This document shows, in pieces, positions 1 through 11,141 of a stretch of 64,000 nucleotides of DNA. The position numbers were made by a program, and so were the translations under genes. Location: the NCBI GenBank assembly GCA_028622995.1, contig JAJQJQ010000006.1:7192001-7256000 (forward strand), written 5' to 3'. Every line of letters begins with the position of its first letter. The first letter of the stretch is position 1. Under the pieces are notes generated by a model that saw nothing but the letters and a program-made list of their open reading frames with translations, was not told where the DNA came from and made no database searches. This DNA comes from Panagrolaimus kolymaensis. Its lineage: Eukaryota; Nematoda; Chromadorea; Rhabditida; Panagrolaimidae.

Positions 1-1797
1 AATGGATTCAGCAACATATGATGCATCCTAAAAATAGAAATCGCGTTACGAAGTTTAAATTTATAGAGATTACCAGATAACCAATTTGTGTTGGCCATCC
101 TTGGGAAAGAGCATAATCTTCAAAATATGCTGCAAATGATTCATGAAGCATGATTTCAGACCACCAATCAGCTGTTACCAAATCTCCAAACCATTGATGT
201 GCTATTTCATGGCAGCGAACATCAATTCCAGATATTCTGGTTGCTGTATTATCTTGCTAAAAACAATTTGAGGTAGAAAAATTTATGGCGCTGAGATTAG
301 AGAATTCTTACAATTGGATCATAAAAGATGTAGTCCGCAATATAAATTATCAAACCCCAGTTTTCCATACCACCATATCCAAATTGGGGAACAGCCAAAT
401 GATCTGCAAAAAGTTGTTTGTATTAAAATTAGTTAGAAAGCTTTTTTTTATGTTTACCCATTTTTTCCATTGGAAATTTAATTCCAGTAAAATTTGTCAT
501 AACTTCTACGCAAGTTTTAGAAGTGGCAACCGCATCATCGAGATACATTCCCGAGGATTTCCAACTCCATACTCGAATCTAAAACAAGTTTATAATGGAC
601 GGGTAAAAGATGGGCAAGTGACATACTTGAACTCCATCAAAAGTGGTAGCACTTTTACTAACTAAATCGCCGATGGCAAAAGCGAGTAAATATGTGGACA
701 TTGGAGGAGTCATTTTGAATCGTGTGGCTTGATAACCATTTCTGAAAAAAATGCATTTGGAGTTTAATAAAAAAAAGTTTTATTTTAAAGAATTCCAAAA
801 ATTATTTATTAATTAATTTACCCTGCATCAGAATGTGAATCTTCAAGAGTGTTTGCAATAGCAACTAAACTCTTTGGATAAATAACGGTTAAATTAAAAA
901 GAGCTTTAAAATGTGGATCATCGATGCATGGATAAAGAGAACGAGCTCCATCACCAATTTCAAAGAAAGTTGCATAAATATTTCCCATCGTTTGATCAGG
1001 CTTTGTATAAGTTGAATAAAAAAGTCCGCCATCTTGATATTTATTTATTTTTCCTGTGAAACCAAAAGATGCAGTGTAATTATTTCCAGCTTGAAGAAAC
1101 ATCACTGGGGTTATAGTATATCGATGGGTGATATTATCATAATCTGCTGCAACAAGCTGTTGGCGAATTCCATTTGACGATAAACTGAATGCATAAACAT
1201 CAAGGTTCAATGCATCGAATTGAACTTGAGTAGTAGTTTCAGTCATTTGAAAATACACTGTGGTTTGTCCATCAAATGTTCCTTCAAGGGCTAAAAAAAA
1301 TGAAAACATTAGAGGCTAATAATGGGATAATTGGCTTACATGGATTATAAGTAACACCATCTGCATGAAAATATGGTTGAATTTGGATATCATACTGCCA
1401 AACATTAAGGTTATGTGGAAGATGGGGTTTGGAAGCGAGAACTTCTGGGTTGACATTGGAGAATTTGTTTGATACTGGAGACTTGCTAAATCGGTCTAAA
1501 AGCTTTGGATTTGAATAAACTTTGTTTTACCATAACAAATGAGCTTTTCGATAATCTTTTTATTATCAAACTTTTAATTTTTCTTTTTTCAAAAAAATCT
1601 TGAAAGGTCAAAAAAGCCTCCGAAAAACGGAAGCAAAAATTTGGATAAAAAAATGGGAGCATTCCCGATGAATCACCATATTTTCGTCGATTAAAATATC
1701 ATCTTTGTATGCACTTACTTCGCTTAGGAAACACAGCAGATCCAAGGCTTAAACATGCCAGCAAGAGAAGGCTGACAATCAAAGCCTTCGAGGCCAT
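1..1797 (-). CDS. M1-family (gluzincin) aminopeptidase, secreted type, partial
   Basis: Zinc metallopeptidase that removes N-terminal residues from peptides. Eight exons can be joined with consistent phase: 1797-1719, 1495-1340, 1290-822, 741-627, 578-458, 403-312, 256-74 and 27-1, where the window cuts the gene. The start at 1797 gives a signal peptide (MASKALIVSLLLACLSLGSA), so the enzyme is probably secreted or luminal. Exon 3 has the M1 N-terminal domain signature (ARSLYPCIDDPHFKA). Exon 6 has the exopeptidase motif GGMENWG. Exon 7 has the zinc site HEIAH followed 18 residues later by the third ligand in LHESFA (usually NE.FA), so the catalytic residues are present. The C-terminal ERAP1-like domain lies outside the window. 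The family is certain; the exact orthologue is not. Confidence 0.93.
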
Positions 1798-2629
1798 GTT
1801 TTACAAAAAATCAATAAAATCCCAAAATTATTTCTGCCAGCTAAAGATTTCCTTCGCTATTCCACTTTTTGTCTTTTTTTGGAAACAGCAAAAATCAAAC
1901 AATAATATATTTGAAGCTAGCTGATTTTAATTATCAATAAAAAAAGAATTTTTTAGAATTTTTTTATGTTCCAAATTAAAAGCATCTATCTTTCTATCTC
2001 CTAATTGATGCTTGATTGTTCCCCTCCCATTTTTTTTTGTTTTGCATCACCTTTATTTTTATTCTTTCTTGTTTCATCCAATTTAAATTATTGCTGCTTG
2101 CTTATGCTATCAGCTTCTTCTTCCGTGAATGAGTGACCGGCGCCTTGGAATAGAAAAGCGTCCAGGAAAAAGCTTCATCTTTCTAACATCTTCTTATCAA
2201 CACTTTTTTTTGATGATTTTTCATTTAAAACTTTGTTAATTATAGAATTTAATAGGTAGTTTTGTTTTATTCGTTTATTTTTTATTTAATGTCTTTTATT
2301 TTTGGTTAAAAATGTACAAAAAGAAACAGAATCACATATAAAAAATTGTAAACACTTTCGATGCAAATCAATGAAAAAGTGGGAGATATCGTATATATTA
2401 ATCCCATGACAATCCCAATTCTTTCGAAATCCTTAACACCATCTTTCTTTATAAAAATAGGTGCAAGATAAAGAAACAAAAAATTACATAAAAAAAGAAG
2501 GAAGAAAAGAAATAATTACTGTAGGAATGATTAGAAATAAAGTAATTTTGGATAATTGCACAAAAATAAAATGAATGTTGTTATTGCAACGAAAAAAGCG
2601 TTATTTTTGAAAGAAGTATGTATAAAAAA
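1798..2629. other. Intergenic, AT-rich
   Basis: This is the 5' flank of the aminopeptidase and the 3' flank of the BTB/WD40 gene, both on the minus strand. It holds T- and A-runs and small ORFs without protein-like composition. No RNA gene or repeat was recognised. Confidence 0.5.
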
Positions 2630-5292
2630 TTATACACAACGTCCAAGTTTTTCAAGATTTGTTAAACACGCTGCTGAAGCTTGTGGGGTCATAGTTGGTG
2701 AAGTATTTAAACTTGCGCAACATATTTCACATCCTTCTATCATTTGAAGTAATTCTTCTGATGTTGGACCCTAAAAAGGAATCATTATTTAGAAAATGAT
2801 GAGGAGAAGGGTAAAAACATACTTGAAGTATGGGTGTAAATCGAGTATTGGGATGCATTCGAATTGAATTTAATGCTCCATTATTTGAATTTGTTGATGC
2901 TGGAGATGTTGTAGTGGAAGATGATGGTTTATCGCTATTTGTTGAAGATATCTGTCCTTGAAAGGATTGAATTTTAGCATTGTGTTGATCAAGTGCAGTA
3001 GTAAGATCCCAAAGTTGTACGCTTCCATCGATGGATCCAGTAAGTAAATATCGACGTGGACGAGCTCCCATTCGATTTGGTACTTCACATTCATGTGCAA
3101 AAAATGCAGTAATTGGAGAACTGTCAACCGATCGAATGGAACAAATTCTATCTCCATTTGATGCTAAACGAACAAAAACCATATTTGCATCTGGAACTAA
3201 ACGTTGAATAAATAATTGTTCTGCATCTTGATCTCCATAAGGTCCTTAAAACAATCATATTACTAATTTTAATGGTTGAGAAAACAAAACCTGGATCACA
3301 TTCTTCACAATTCAAATTATCTTCAACAGGATCAAGAGTAACAACTTTGAAAGAAGCTAACGCTGTTCCACCAGGTTGAGTGCTAATCATTCCTCGGAAT
3401 CGAGTAACACTCCAAGATCGAACATGATTGTATTCACTGCAGACCGAAATTAAATGATTTGTTGTTAGTGCCACTCGTGTAACGGGTGAAGTATGAACGG
3501 TATAAGTTTGAAATAATTGAGGGCCATGTCCAACCGTTTCTGGATGTTGAACAATAACTCTCACCGTACCACTATTAGTTCCGTATGCAATTTCAATCCA
3601 ATTTCCACAAATATCTAAAAATATTTTGGATAGAATTTAGAAATTCAATGGAAAGGATTTACTTGTTTTAGGTGTTAAATAAACGCTAATAGCAGTAATC
3701 ATTTCAGAATTTGGATCACTATATAATTCAGTTATTAACAAATCATTATCTTTTATTCTTAGTGGAAATTTTTGCATATCCAAATAATATATTGATCCAT
3801 TTGTACATCCCAATAACAGCACGGAGCCAGCAGTATCATAACAACTTATTGGAATCAAATCTGAAATGATTCAAACTTTAAAAAAGGCTCCAAAATAAAA
3901 AAATTTTAACCTTGTTTTTGCCAACTTTGAGTCATTGAATGCCATATTCCAATTTTTCCCGACCGACTTAAAGCAACTAATTGATTACCAATAAAAAATA
4001 ATTTATCTATTTGTGCATCCAAATAAAATATTCCAAGTTTTTGTACATTTAAATCTCGACTTTCATCTTGTGGCTCTTCAAAACACCATAAATGCACGGA
4101 ATTATCTATCAATGTAACGGCAAGTTTTTCAGGTTGATTACTAAATTTAGATATTAATGAAATATGAGATATCGTGGATGACATTCGTGGGGTTGTAAAA
4201 AATAATTGCCAATCAACATTTTCTTTCATCCTAAATTTTTTTTAAATTTTATGATGTTTGTGGGTTCGAAGAATTGATTACTTGTAGCATGCAACAAAAT
4301 TACAATACGCTACAGCAACGGAATTGTTATGGGCTCGTATAATTCTAACTCTCAAAGGTTGTGATGAACATAAATCATTTTCTGCTAACATATTTGATAA
4401 ATCATTTTTAACCTGAAGCATATTTTGTTTTTGTTTTATTCCTCTATGCTGAATTTTACTTACCTGTTTTGTAAGTTCATAAGAGCTCTTTTTAGCATGT
4501 CCTCGAAAATTTGCTAAAATTTTAATGTAAAATTATTGACTTCGACTAATTTAAACCCTACAGTTAGAAGATGATGGAGCCGCTGAATTAGCAGAAGAAT
4601 TAGATTGGAAGCTATCATTATTTCTAAGGGATAAATTTTGGAACTTTGATAATCGATTTGTTAAACTCGAAGATGATGAGGACTCGCTGCTCATCGAAGA
4701 ACTGCTATTCTTATTTGACATTATTCGTTTTGGTGGCTTTTCTGTAACTAATTATTTAAAATTTTCAAAATAATCAAAATCCAAACCTTCTATTAGTGGA
4801 ATTTCTGGTGGTTGAAGCATTCCATGATAAAGTACATCCCCACAAGCGCTTTCATTCATTTCTTCACATAATTTTAGCCTTTTTACTAATGGTGTTATTC
4901 CATAAAATTGCGCTTCATGTCTTAATAATGGTAAGCTAACGGCACTAAAAAAAGAGGGAAAGAATATATCAAGCTTCTCGAAATTATAATTAAAAAATAA
5001 CTTTAGATCGATTTGCTTTGTTCTTAAATAATTTAGAATATGCCTAAATAAATCTGGATCACGATCAATGAATTTCTGAAAACAACAAATTTTAGAAAGA
5101 TAAAACAAGCTATAGGTCGAGAATGGAATGGATACTTACAGCTCCTCTCTCATCTTCGACAGTTGCTATCCTTCCGCTCAATAAACTAGTAAAAAATGTG
5201 TCTCGAATCCATGTTAACGTAGTTTTAGATGTGGAAAATAATTGTCCTCCAACATTTAAATGAATTATTTGATCATTTTCTGGTGAAGCCAT
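2630..5292 (-). CDS. BTB/POZ (KCTD) plus WD40 protein, KCTD3/SHKBP1-like
   Basis: The start at 5292 gives a T1-type BTB domain ([18 protein letters not shown], then [34 protein letters not shown]) in the first roughly 110 residues, spread over three exons (5292-5140, from 5075, and from about 4945). A serine-rich linker at 4.55-4.73 kb follows. WD40-like blades come next, including [17 protein letters not shown] (3.8 kb), [11 protein letters not shown] (3.4 kb) and [16 protein letters not shown] (3.0 kb). The last exon (from about 2771) begins [15 protein letters not shown], like the KCTD3/SHKBP1 tail, and stops at 2630. Family members are cullin-3 adaptors or trafficking regulators of HCN channels and EGFR; the role here is inferred from the domain order. 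Confidence 0.88.
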
Positions 5293-6545
5293 TGCCTATC
5301 CTAAAATTGTTAAAAGTTTAAAAAATAATAATATGAAAGTCAACAACAGTTCTTTCTCGATTCAAAGCAATAATTTTAAACGAATGCGTGTTTACAATGG
5401 CTTTATTTGAATCCATTTATGGGTAGTGGTAACAAACATGTGATGTACCATTGGAAAATGATAAGAGAACAACAAACTCAAAAAGTGGAGGGAGAGGTTA
5501 AAAAAAGGCTTATAGAATAAAATAATTTTTGTAACGGGAAAAAACAAAAAAAAAAAGAGGGAAAAAAGAGTGCACGTGTCTTATAAATCCGTTTTTGGTG
5601 ATGGTGGTGGAATTTCACGACAATCAAAAAGTGTGAAAGATAACACACAACAAAAAGTTAGTGACAATGTTTGATACTTTGAAAGGTGTGGTATCCAAAA
5701 TAAAGTTCAAGCAAGAATCATCTTTTAGCAAAACGATAGTTTAATTTTTTAAAAGAGGAGTTTTTCATTTATTGGGTTTTTCAACACACGAAAGCAAAGG
5801 CTTAAGTTTTTTATATATATATTAATTACAGCCTCTCAAAAAAAGACAAAAAAAATTCATTAAACGTTTTTTAAACGCGAGGATTTGAAGCAAAAAAAAA
5901 CTGCGCACCTTTTTTGAGTCCTCTCTTTATAAACAAACATCAGAAAAAAAAAGGATTTGACAAAAAAGTAAGCGATAAACGAAAGAAAAAAAATGACTGA
6001 ATTAAATTCTCCTTTTTCATCAAAGATTATTATTTTTAATATACTTTTTTATTCTACCAGCCACAATCCATCCATCGCCATGGTAGCTATTAAAAACAAC
6101 GTCAACAAAAGGAAAATAAAAAAAGAAGAACAATAGATAGGGGCAGCAGCAACAGCACAAAAATGAAAAAAGCACAATTCTTTAACAAAAAAAAGCAAGC
6201 GTTATTTCCATGAATCAATTTTTTTCTTATATATAATTGCTAACACAAAAAATAAGCGAAAGAAACATAAGAAAGAAGCATTTTTTTGTGTATGGTTTTT
6301 GACTCATAAAAAGTTATTCATTTTATTTATAATATTTTTTCTAAAGCACAACAAATACAAAAAATGGAGGATTGAAAGAGAAAAAAAATATCGATATAAA
6401 TTTGAAGGTAAAATAAAGGCTGCGAGGACATTCGCATAATGCTTGAGAATATATGTACATAACTCATTTGGTATTTTGATTTTTATCTTGAACTTCGAAA
6501 TCAAATAAAATTATTTTTTAAAGTTTATGGGAAAGTTTTTTTTAA
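5293..6545. promoter_or_regulatory. Divergent intergenic region, no gene seen
   Basis: About 1.25 kb between two divergent starts (5292 minus, 6546 plus), so it should hold both promoters. The DNA is A-rich with purine runs such as AAAAAAAAGAGGG. No clear TATA box, RNA gene or transposon was identified. Confidence 0.4.
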
Positions 6546-6874
6546 ATGGATGAATATGATATGCCTGTGTTAGAGCCATATTTACAAGAAATGGCGCAAG
6601 AAAAGTCTAAAAATGGAGTCACCGCAGAAGAAAAACAAAAAATGTAAATACATAAATTTTGACAAATTATCAAAAGAGTAACTTCCCGCTATTTTTTTAG
6701 ATACATTGATAACATTCAAGGATGGATGGAAGAAGCAAAATACTTTATTCAAAATAAAAATCTTACAGGAGCAATAAGGAATTTTAGTTGCGCAGCTGAA
6801 ATGGCGTGAGTTCGTGGATTAATATTTTCTTGATTCAATAATTATGTTTTAGCTCAAAAATTTATGGGTTTTAA
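6546..6874 (+). CDS. Small helical protein (74 aa), unknown function
   Basis: Three exons join in phase: the ATG at 6546 opens an acidic N-terminus (MDEYDMPVLEPYLQEMAQE), an intron with donor GTAAATAC follows, then an exon coding WMEEAKYFIQNKNLTGAIRN, then a GTGAGT donor and a last exon ending ASKIYGF with TAA at 6872-6874. The second half reads as an amphipathic helical hairpin, loosely like an MIT or TPR-type repeat. I do not recognise the family. It converges on the coiled-coil gene, whose stop is about 180 bp away. Three good splice junctions and protein-like composition support a real gene. Confidence 0.6.
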
Positions 6875-7054
6875 TTCTAAAAAAACTTCATCAATAGCTT
6901 TATTTATCTTTGACAATGTAGTAATGATTTAATCCAAATCCAAAAAAATCAATGAAGTATTTATTGTCTACAAAACAAAATAAAATAACATAAAACAATG
7001 TCAAAAAAGAGACCAGCTCTTTGAATAAACATGGTAATAGAATACATGATTTTA

Positions 7055-8580
7055 TCAACGCTTTCTCGGAGGACCAAATCTCCCTTCAACATCATAGTTT
7101 CTTGTATCATTCCTGCCACTAGGCTTTCGAACCAATGGAGGTGGAAAATTTTCATGAGATCTATCCGAAGCTGAATTAAAACTATCAAGAGCATCCATCA
7201 TTCCATTACCAACTTTTTGCACAGGATTCAACTCCACGGTTTGTAGATGTTGACGAATTTGAGAAGTTTTTTCTGAAATATAAGAAATATATAAAATTAT
7301 CGCAAAAAAAAGAAGAAAAAAGTTTACGTTGATCATTTCGGAATTCAGAGGCAAGTTTATGAATAGTTTGTTTGAGAACATCTTGTGAGATCTTTCGCTT
7401 GTGATCATTGAGATTTTCAAGAAGATCTTTGTAAAGCTTGTAATATTTCATTCTTGAAGCATCCAAATATTCAACATCATTATTCAGACGAGCAATAGCA
7501 TCCTTGGCACTTTTTTTATGAGCTTCCATCTCTTTTGAATATCCAGAATGAATCCTTGCGATCTCATCTTTGTTAGCATGTATTTGCTTCGCCTGAAATT
7601 TAGAAGGTTTGCTTTAAGAAATAACGAAAAAAACCAACCAAAGCGTTTTCCTTTTCTTTAATAGTTTGTTTACTTTCTCTTACAGCTCTTTCAAATTTGA
7701 TTTGGTTTTCAAGTCTAACATTTTCAAGCTGAGATGTAAGTTCAGCGACAAGATTTTCAGATTTCGTTAAAGCAGATTTTGTATCATTTGAAGTTTTCAC
7801 AGCTCCATCTAGTTCCGTTCTCAGCCTAGAAGCTTCAGTTTCAGCATGTTTTGCACGGTTTTCCAATACAGCATTATTCGATTCCAGCTGTCGACTTTGG
7901 GTTTCAGATCGATGCTTTTCAATTTGGAGTTCATGAATATCTTTCTTTGCTACAGCTAGTTCTTTTCCAAGATTCTTTTTTTCACGATTAATCTTTTCAT
8001 TGACTTCTTTTAATTCTCGAGTAACAGCTATTCGAACACTTTCTACTTTATTGAGTTTTTCAAGCAAATTCATTGCGCGAGTTTCTAATTCATCGACGCA
8101 GCTTGTGAGACGTTTGTTAGCAATTTCATTGGATGAAAGACGACTTTGAAGATTTATGACTTTTTCAGCTGATTGAGCTGCTTCCTGTTTAGCTGCATTA
8201 ACTTGATCTGCAAATGATTGAACCATTTCTCGCATCGTTTCAGGTGAATAATCCTGCAAAACAAGCAAAATATTAGATATAAAAGTAAAAGAGCGTAAAC
8301 TCACATTCCAATTATTTAAATCAATATTGAATAAAGCTTGAATTTTATAATCATCAGCTCGTCCACGATTTCGTAATACATTATTTGCAAAGATAGTCTT
8401 CTTTTTAGCTTCAGAAAAGATATTTTTGAATTCAGTGGCAGCGCTAAAAAAGTCCATACTTGTTAAAAGTCAAAGAAAAGTAAAAAAAACTCACTCATCG
8501 ATCAGAGGAATCATTGAATTTCGCACAATTTCACTTTTCTCAAACGAAATTTCCGAAATGGAATTATTTTCATCATCCAT
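7055..8580 (-). CDS. Coiled-coil protein, unassigned
   Basis: The ATG at 8580 begins MDDENNSISEISFEKSEI. Exon 1 (8580-8495) splices with GTGAGT to exon 2 (8443-8305), giving MIPLIDDAATEFKNIFSEA and VLRNRGRADDYKIQALF. Exon 3 (from 8253 to about 7640) is a long heptad coiled coil rich in E, K, A and L (e.g. ESNNAVLENRAKHAETEASR). Later exons continue it (EMEAHKKSAKDAIARLNN) and end in a basic tail FGPPRKR at 7055. Predicted length is about 400 aa. A short globular head with a long coiled coil suggests a kinetochore, ciliary or other scaffold protein, but no named family was recognised. The F-box-like gene lies 375 bp upstream on the same strand. Confidence 0.8.
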
Positions 8581-8954
8581 GATCGAAATGTTTTGAACTT
8601 TGTGGAAAAATAAAAATGAGAGAGAGCGAAGAAGGAAAAGAAAAAAGGCACTCTTTTTTGATGTTTTTTCAATGCAAATTTTGGCGGGCTTTTTGCTGCT
8701 GCTTTTGCGCTTCGTTTGAGAAACTTGATGGATCGTAAATAAAATTTTTTGCCGATTAACCAAGGACACAAAACTATTAATGCGAGATAAATTAATAAGC
8801 TTAATTAAGAGTAAACAGAAATAATATATTTAAAAGAAATAATTACAACATGAGAAAAGTGTGAACATGAAAAAATAATACAATTATACAATGAAAGCAT
8901 GAAAATGGAAATTATAATTTACAGCCAAATTCTTTGTTCAAATGACAAACATCA

Positions 8955-9702
8955 TCATCGCTTTGATAATGTAACAAAATATTCATCGCATTCAAAGATA
9001 ACACCATTAATACATTTCGGAAATGGAAGAGCAAGACATCGTTGAATAAAATCAGGAGAAGTATGTGGACGAAACATATTGATCCTGTAAAAGTATTAAA
9101 TTATAAAAACCAAAGAGAAATAATGAAACTTACCGGAAAGTATCAAGTTTTGCCAGCTTTGAAATGAACTCAACAAATTCAACTTCAGTATCGTTAGATA
9201 GAATCTTAGAACCAAAATGCAAATGTTTTAATTGAGGCGTGATTAATTTCGTCAAAATATCAAGATCCGTTTTACAGCAATGGAATCTAAGCCGCTTTAC
9301 TGAAGCAAAACCAAAAGGTAAACATCGAAGAAATGCAGCATTAACATAGGTTATTTCTTTATGAGCTCCAACAAAAACAATTTCATCCATAGGTTCAGGT
9401 TTCTTTTTGAAAAGATCAGCTTCATTGATTCCATTGCAGAATTCTTCGTCTTTACAGAAGCAGGAAATATGAAATTTATATGATGATTGATACCATTGAA
9501 TAACTTCAGCTTGTCTAATAATATGACATCGCTTTGAGAGGCTTCTTGTTGATTCATTGATTGAAGCAAAAGTTTTCAAAGTTTCTGGATCACATATTTC
9601 TGCAAATCGTTTTTGACATACCCATGGAAGTGAATTGAAATTAAGGGTTTCTTTTTCAGCGAAATCTGGAAGCAACAATTGTATCAATTTCATCAAAGCC
9701 AT
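8955..9702 (-). CDS. F-box-like protein, nematode-expanded family (copy 1)
   Basis: Two exons joined in phase (donor GTAAGT at about 9133, acceptor TTTACAG at about 9087) end at TGA 8955-8957. The ATG at 9702 (MALMKLIQLL) is preferred. A longer in-frame reading from 9843 adds a hydrophobic stretch (FFFAIFFVHSSSS) that could be a signal peptide but is more likely 5' UTR. The N-terminal block SLPWVCQKRFAEICDPETL is F-box-like, and the rest has weak leucine-rich character. A clear paralogue sits at 42319-43067: the F-box block is nearly identical while the remainder diverges. Such proteins usually act as SCF substrate adaptors; the substrate is unknown. Confidence 0.8.
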
Positions 9703-9888
9703 ATTTGAGTTGGAACAAAATTGAATTAACGACGAATCAATCGAACAATGAATTTGTTTTGTTGAATGGATTTTATGAGCGATGGATGATGATGAATGAA
9801 CAAAGAAAATAGCAAAAAAAAACTTTGAACCAACTGATGCCAAAAAAAATGAGAAGCCAAGAAGAAAGTGTGGGAGATGGAGCGAGAC

Positions 9889-10080
9889 TAGGGTTGTCGA
9901 ATTTCCCGGGAAATGGGAAAATGGGGAAATTTCCCGCTACAAACCTTCACAAAGTCTTACAAAGTTTAACAAAGTTATAGCAACTTTTGTAGAACTTTGT
10001 TAGACTTTGTGAAACTTTGTAAGGGTTTGTAGCGGGAAATTTCCCGGGAATTTCCCGGGAAATCTTTTTTGACAACCCTA
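9889..10080. mobile_element. hAT-type MITE, 192 bp, with perfect 8-bp target duplication
   Basis: The element starts TAGGGTTGTC and ends GACAACCCTA. It is flanked on both sides by AGCGAGAC (9881-9888 and 10081-10088), an exact 8-bp target duplication. The whole element is an imperfect palindrome: GGGAAATTTCCCGC on one arm faces GCGGGAAATTTCCC on the other, and ACAAAGT-type decamers fill the middle on both sides. Terminal TAGGG fits the hAT end consensus (YARNG), and 8-bp duplications are the hAT hallmark. It has no coding capacity. It lies just upstream of the F-box-like gene. Confidence 0.9.
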
Positions 10081-10655
10081 AGCGAGACAAAACCAGCGCA
10101 CGTGAATCTTTTTCTCGCTCATATTTAAAGAAAGGAATCTTCTCAAAAAATAAATCTGGTTTTTCTTCTAAAAGTAATATTAATTATAAATAAAGTAATA
10201 AGTACAATTCCATTTTAATTTAGCCATTTGGACATTATAAAGCATTGTGATTCAAAATACTTCCAAACCAAAAGCTAAAAACAAGAATATTTTTTCAATC
10301 GTGTAAAATGTTTGTTGCAAGTTTTTTGTTATCAAAAATAAAATGAAAGCATGATAGGAATGGATTGTTTTGTTGAGTTTAATTAGGCTATTATAATTTG
10401 AATTATTTTGTTTTGTTGATAATCAATATCATTAAAAGTTTTTTTTATTGTTTTTATGGAGACAAGAAGTAGCAAAATCAATGAAAGCAAAAGTAAAAAT
10501 TGAATAATTTACTTTTAAAAAAATATATGGAAAATCATCGAAGTATAAATGTTTTAATTTTTTTAAACAAAACTTTCAAAGGCATTCATTTTTTTCTTTC
10601 TCAATTTTTGCTTCTGTATTTCTTTGTTTGTTGGAAATTATCAAAATGCTGGCCG
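10081..10655. other. AT-rich spacer
   Basis: It lies between the MITE and the CAACTCGTGC array. Only low-complexity AT sequence is visible; no coding sequence or repeat was recognised. Confidence 0.4.
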
Positions 10656-10657
10656 CT

Positions 10658-10825
10658 GACCAACTCGCGTAATGCCTACTCGTGCCGTACCAACTCGTGC
10701 AAAAAGCTACCCAACTCGTGCAAAAGTTGACCCAACTCGTGCAGTTTTTCAAATTTTAGACTCCCAACTCGTGCAAAAAAAAAACACCCAACTCGTGCCG
10801 AAAATGCACCTAACTCGTGCAAAAA
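10658..10825 (+). repeat. Degenerate tandem array of CAACTCGTGC units
   Basis: About eight copies of the core CAACTCGTGC (variants CAACTCGCGT, TACTCGTGCC, TAACTCGTGC) occur at about 10661, 10678, 10691, 10712, 10733, 10765, 10789 and 10811. Spacing is irregular, 13-32 bp. The spacers are mostly A-rich (CAAAAAGCTACC, CAAAAGTTGACC). The core is GC-richer than its surroundings. The conserved core with variable spacers looks unlike a slippage microsatellite. Confidence 0.85.
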
Positions 10826-10935
10826 ATGATCAAAAGGCTTTTATCAATGGATTTTTACGGAAATAAAAAACAAATTATTATTCTTCAATATTTCAAAGCT
10901 TTTTTAACAATTATTCATATGCCAAATGTTTGACG

Positions 10936-10958
10936 ATCCATAGGACTTTCCTATGGAT
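10936..10958. repeat. Perfect 10-bp inverted repeat
   Basis: ATCCATAGGA (10936-10945) and TCCTATGGAT (10949-10958) flank the 3-bp loop CTT. It lies about 180 bp upstream of the MULE coding region and could be part of that element's terminal structure, or chance. Confidence 0.5.
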
Positions 10959-11141
10959 TTCATTTTATCGAATCGGCTATTATAGCTTCAGAATTATCGT
11001 TTGGATAGGTTTATGCAGTTATTTATGGATTTACGAGAGACTCTGCGAGTAAATTTAAAGATTTCAGAGTAAAGCGGTCCATTTTTTTTCAGTTTTTTAA
11101 TTTTTTGTTTCGAATAGGTTCAAAATGATTAGAAAAAATTA

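Noticed and set aside
9703..9843. In-frame N-terminal extension of F-box-like copy 1 with a possible signal peptide
   Set aside because: The paralogue starts directly before the F-box block, F-box proteins are intracellular, and the hydrophobic stretch lies in TTTTGC-rich upstream DNA. The ATG at 9702 is preferred.
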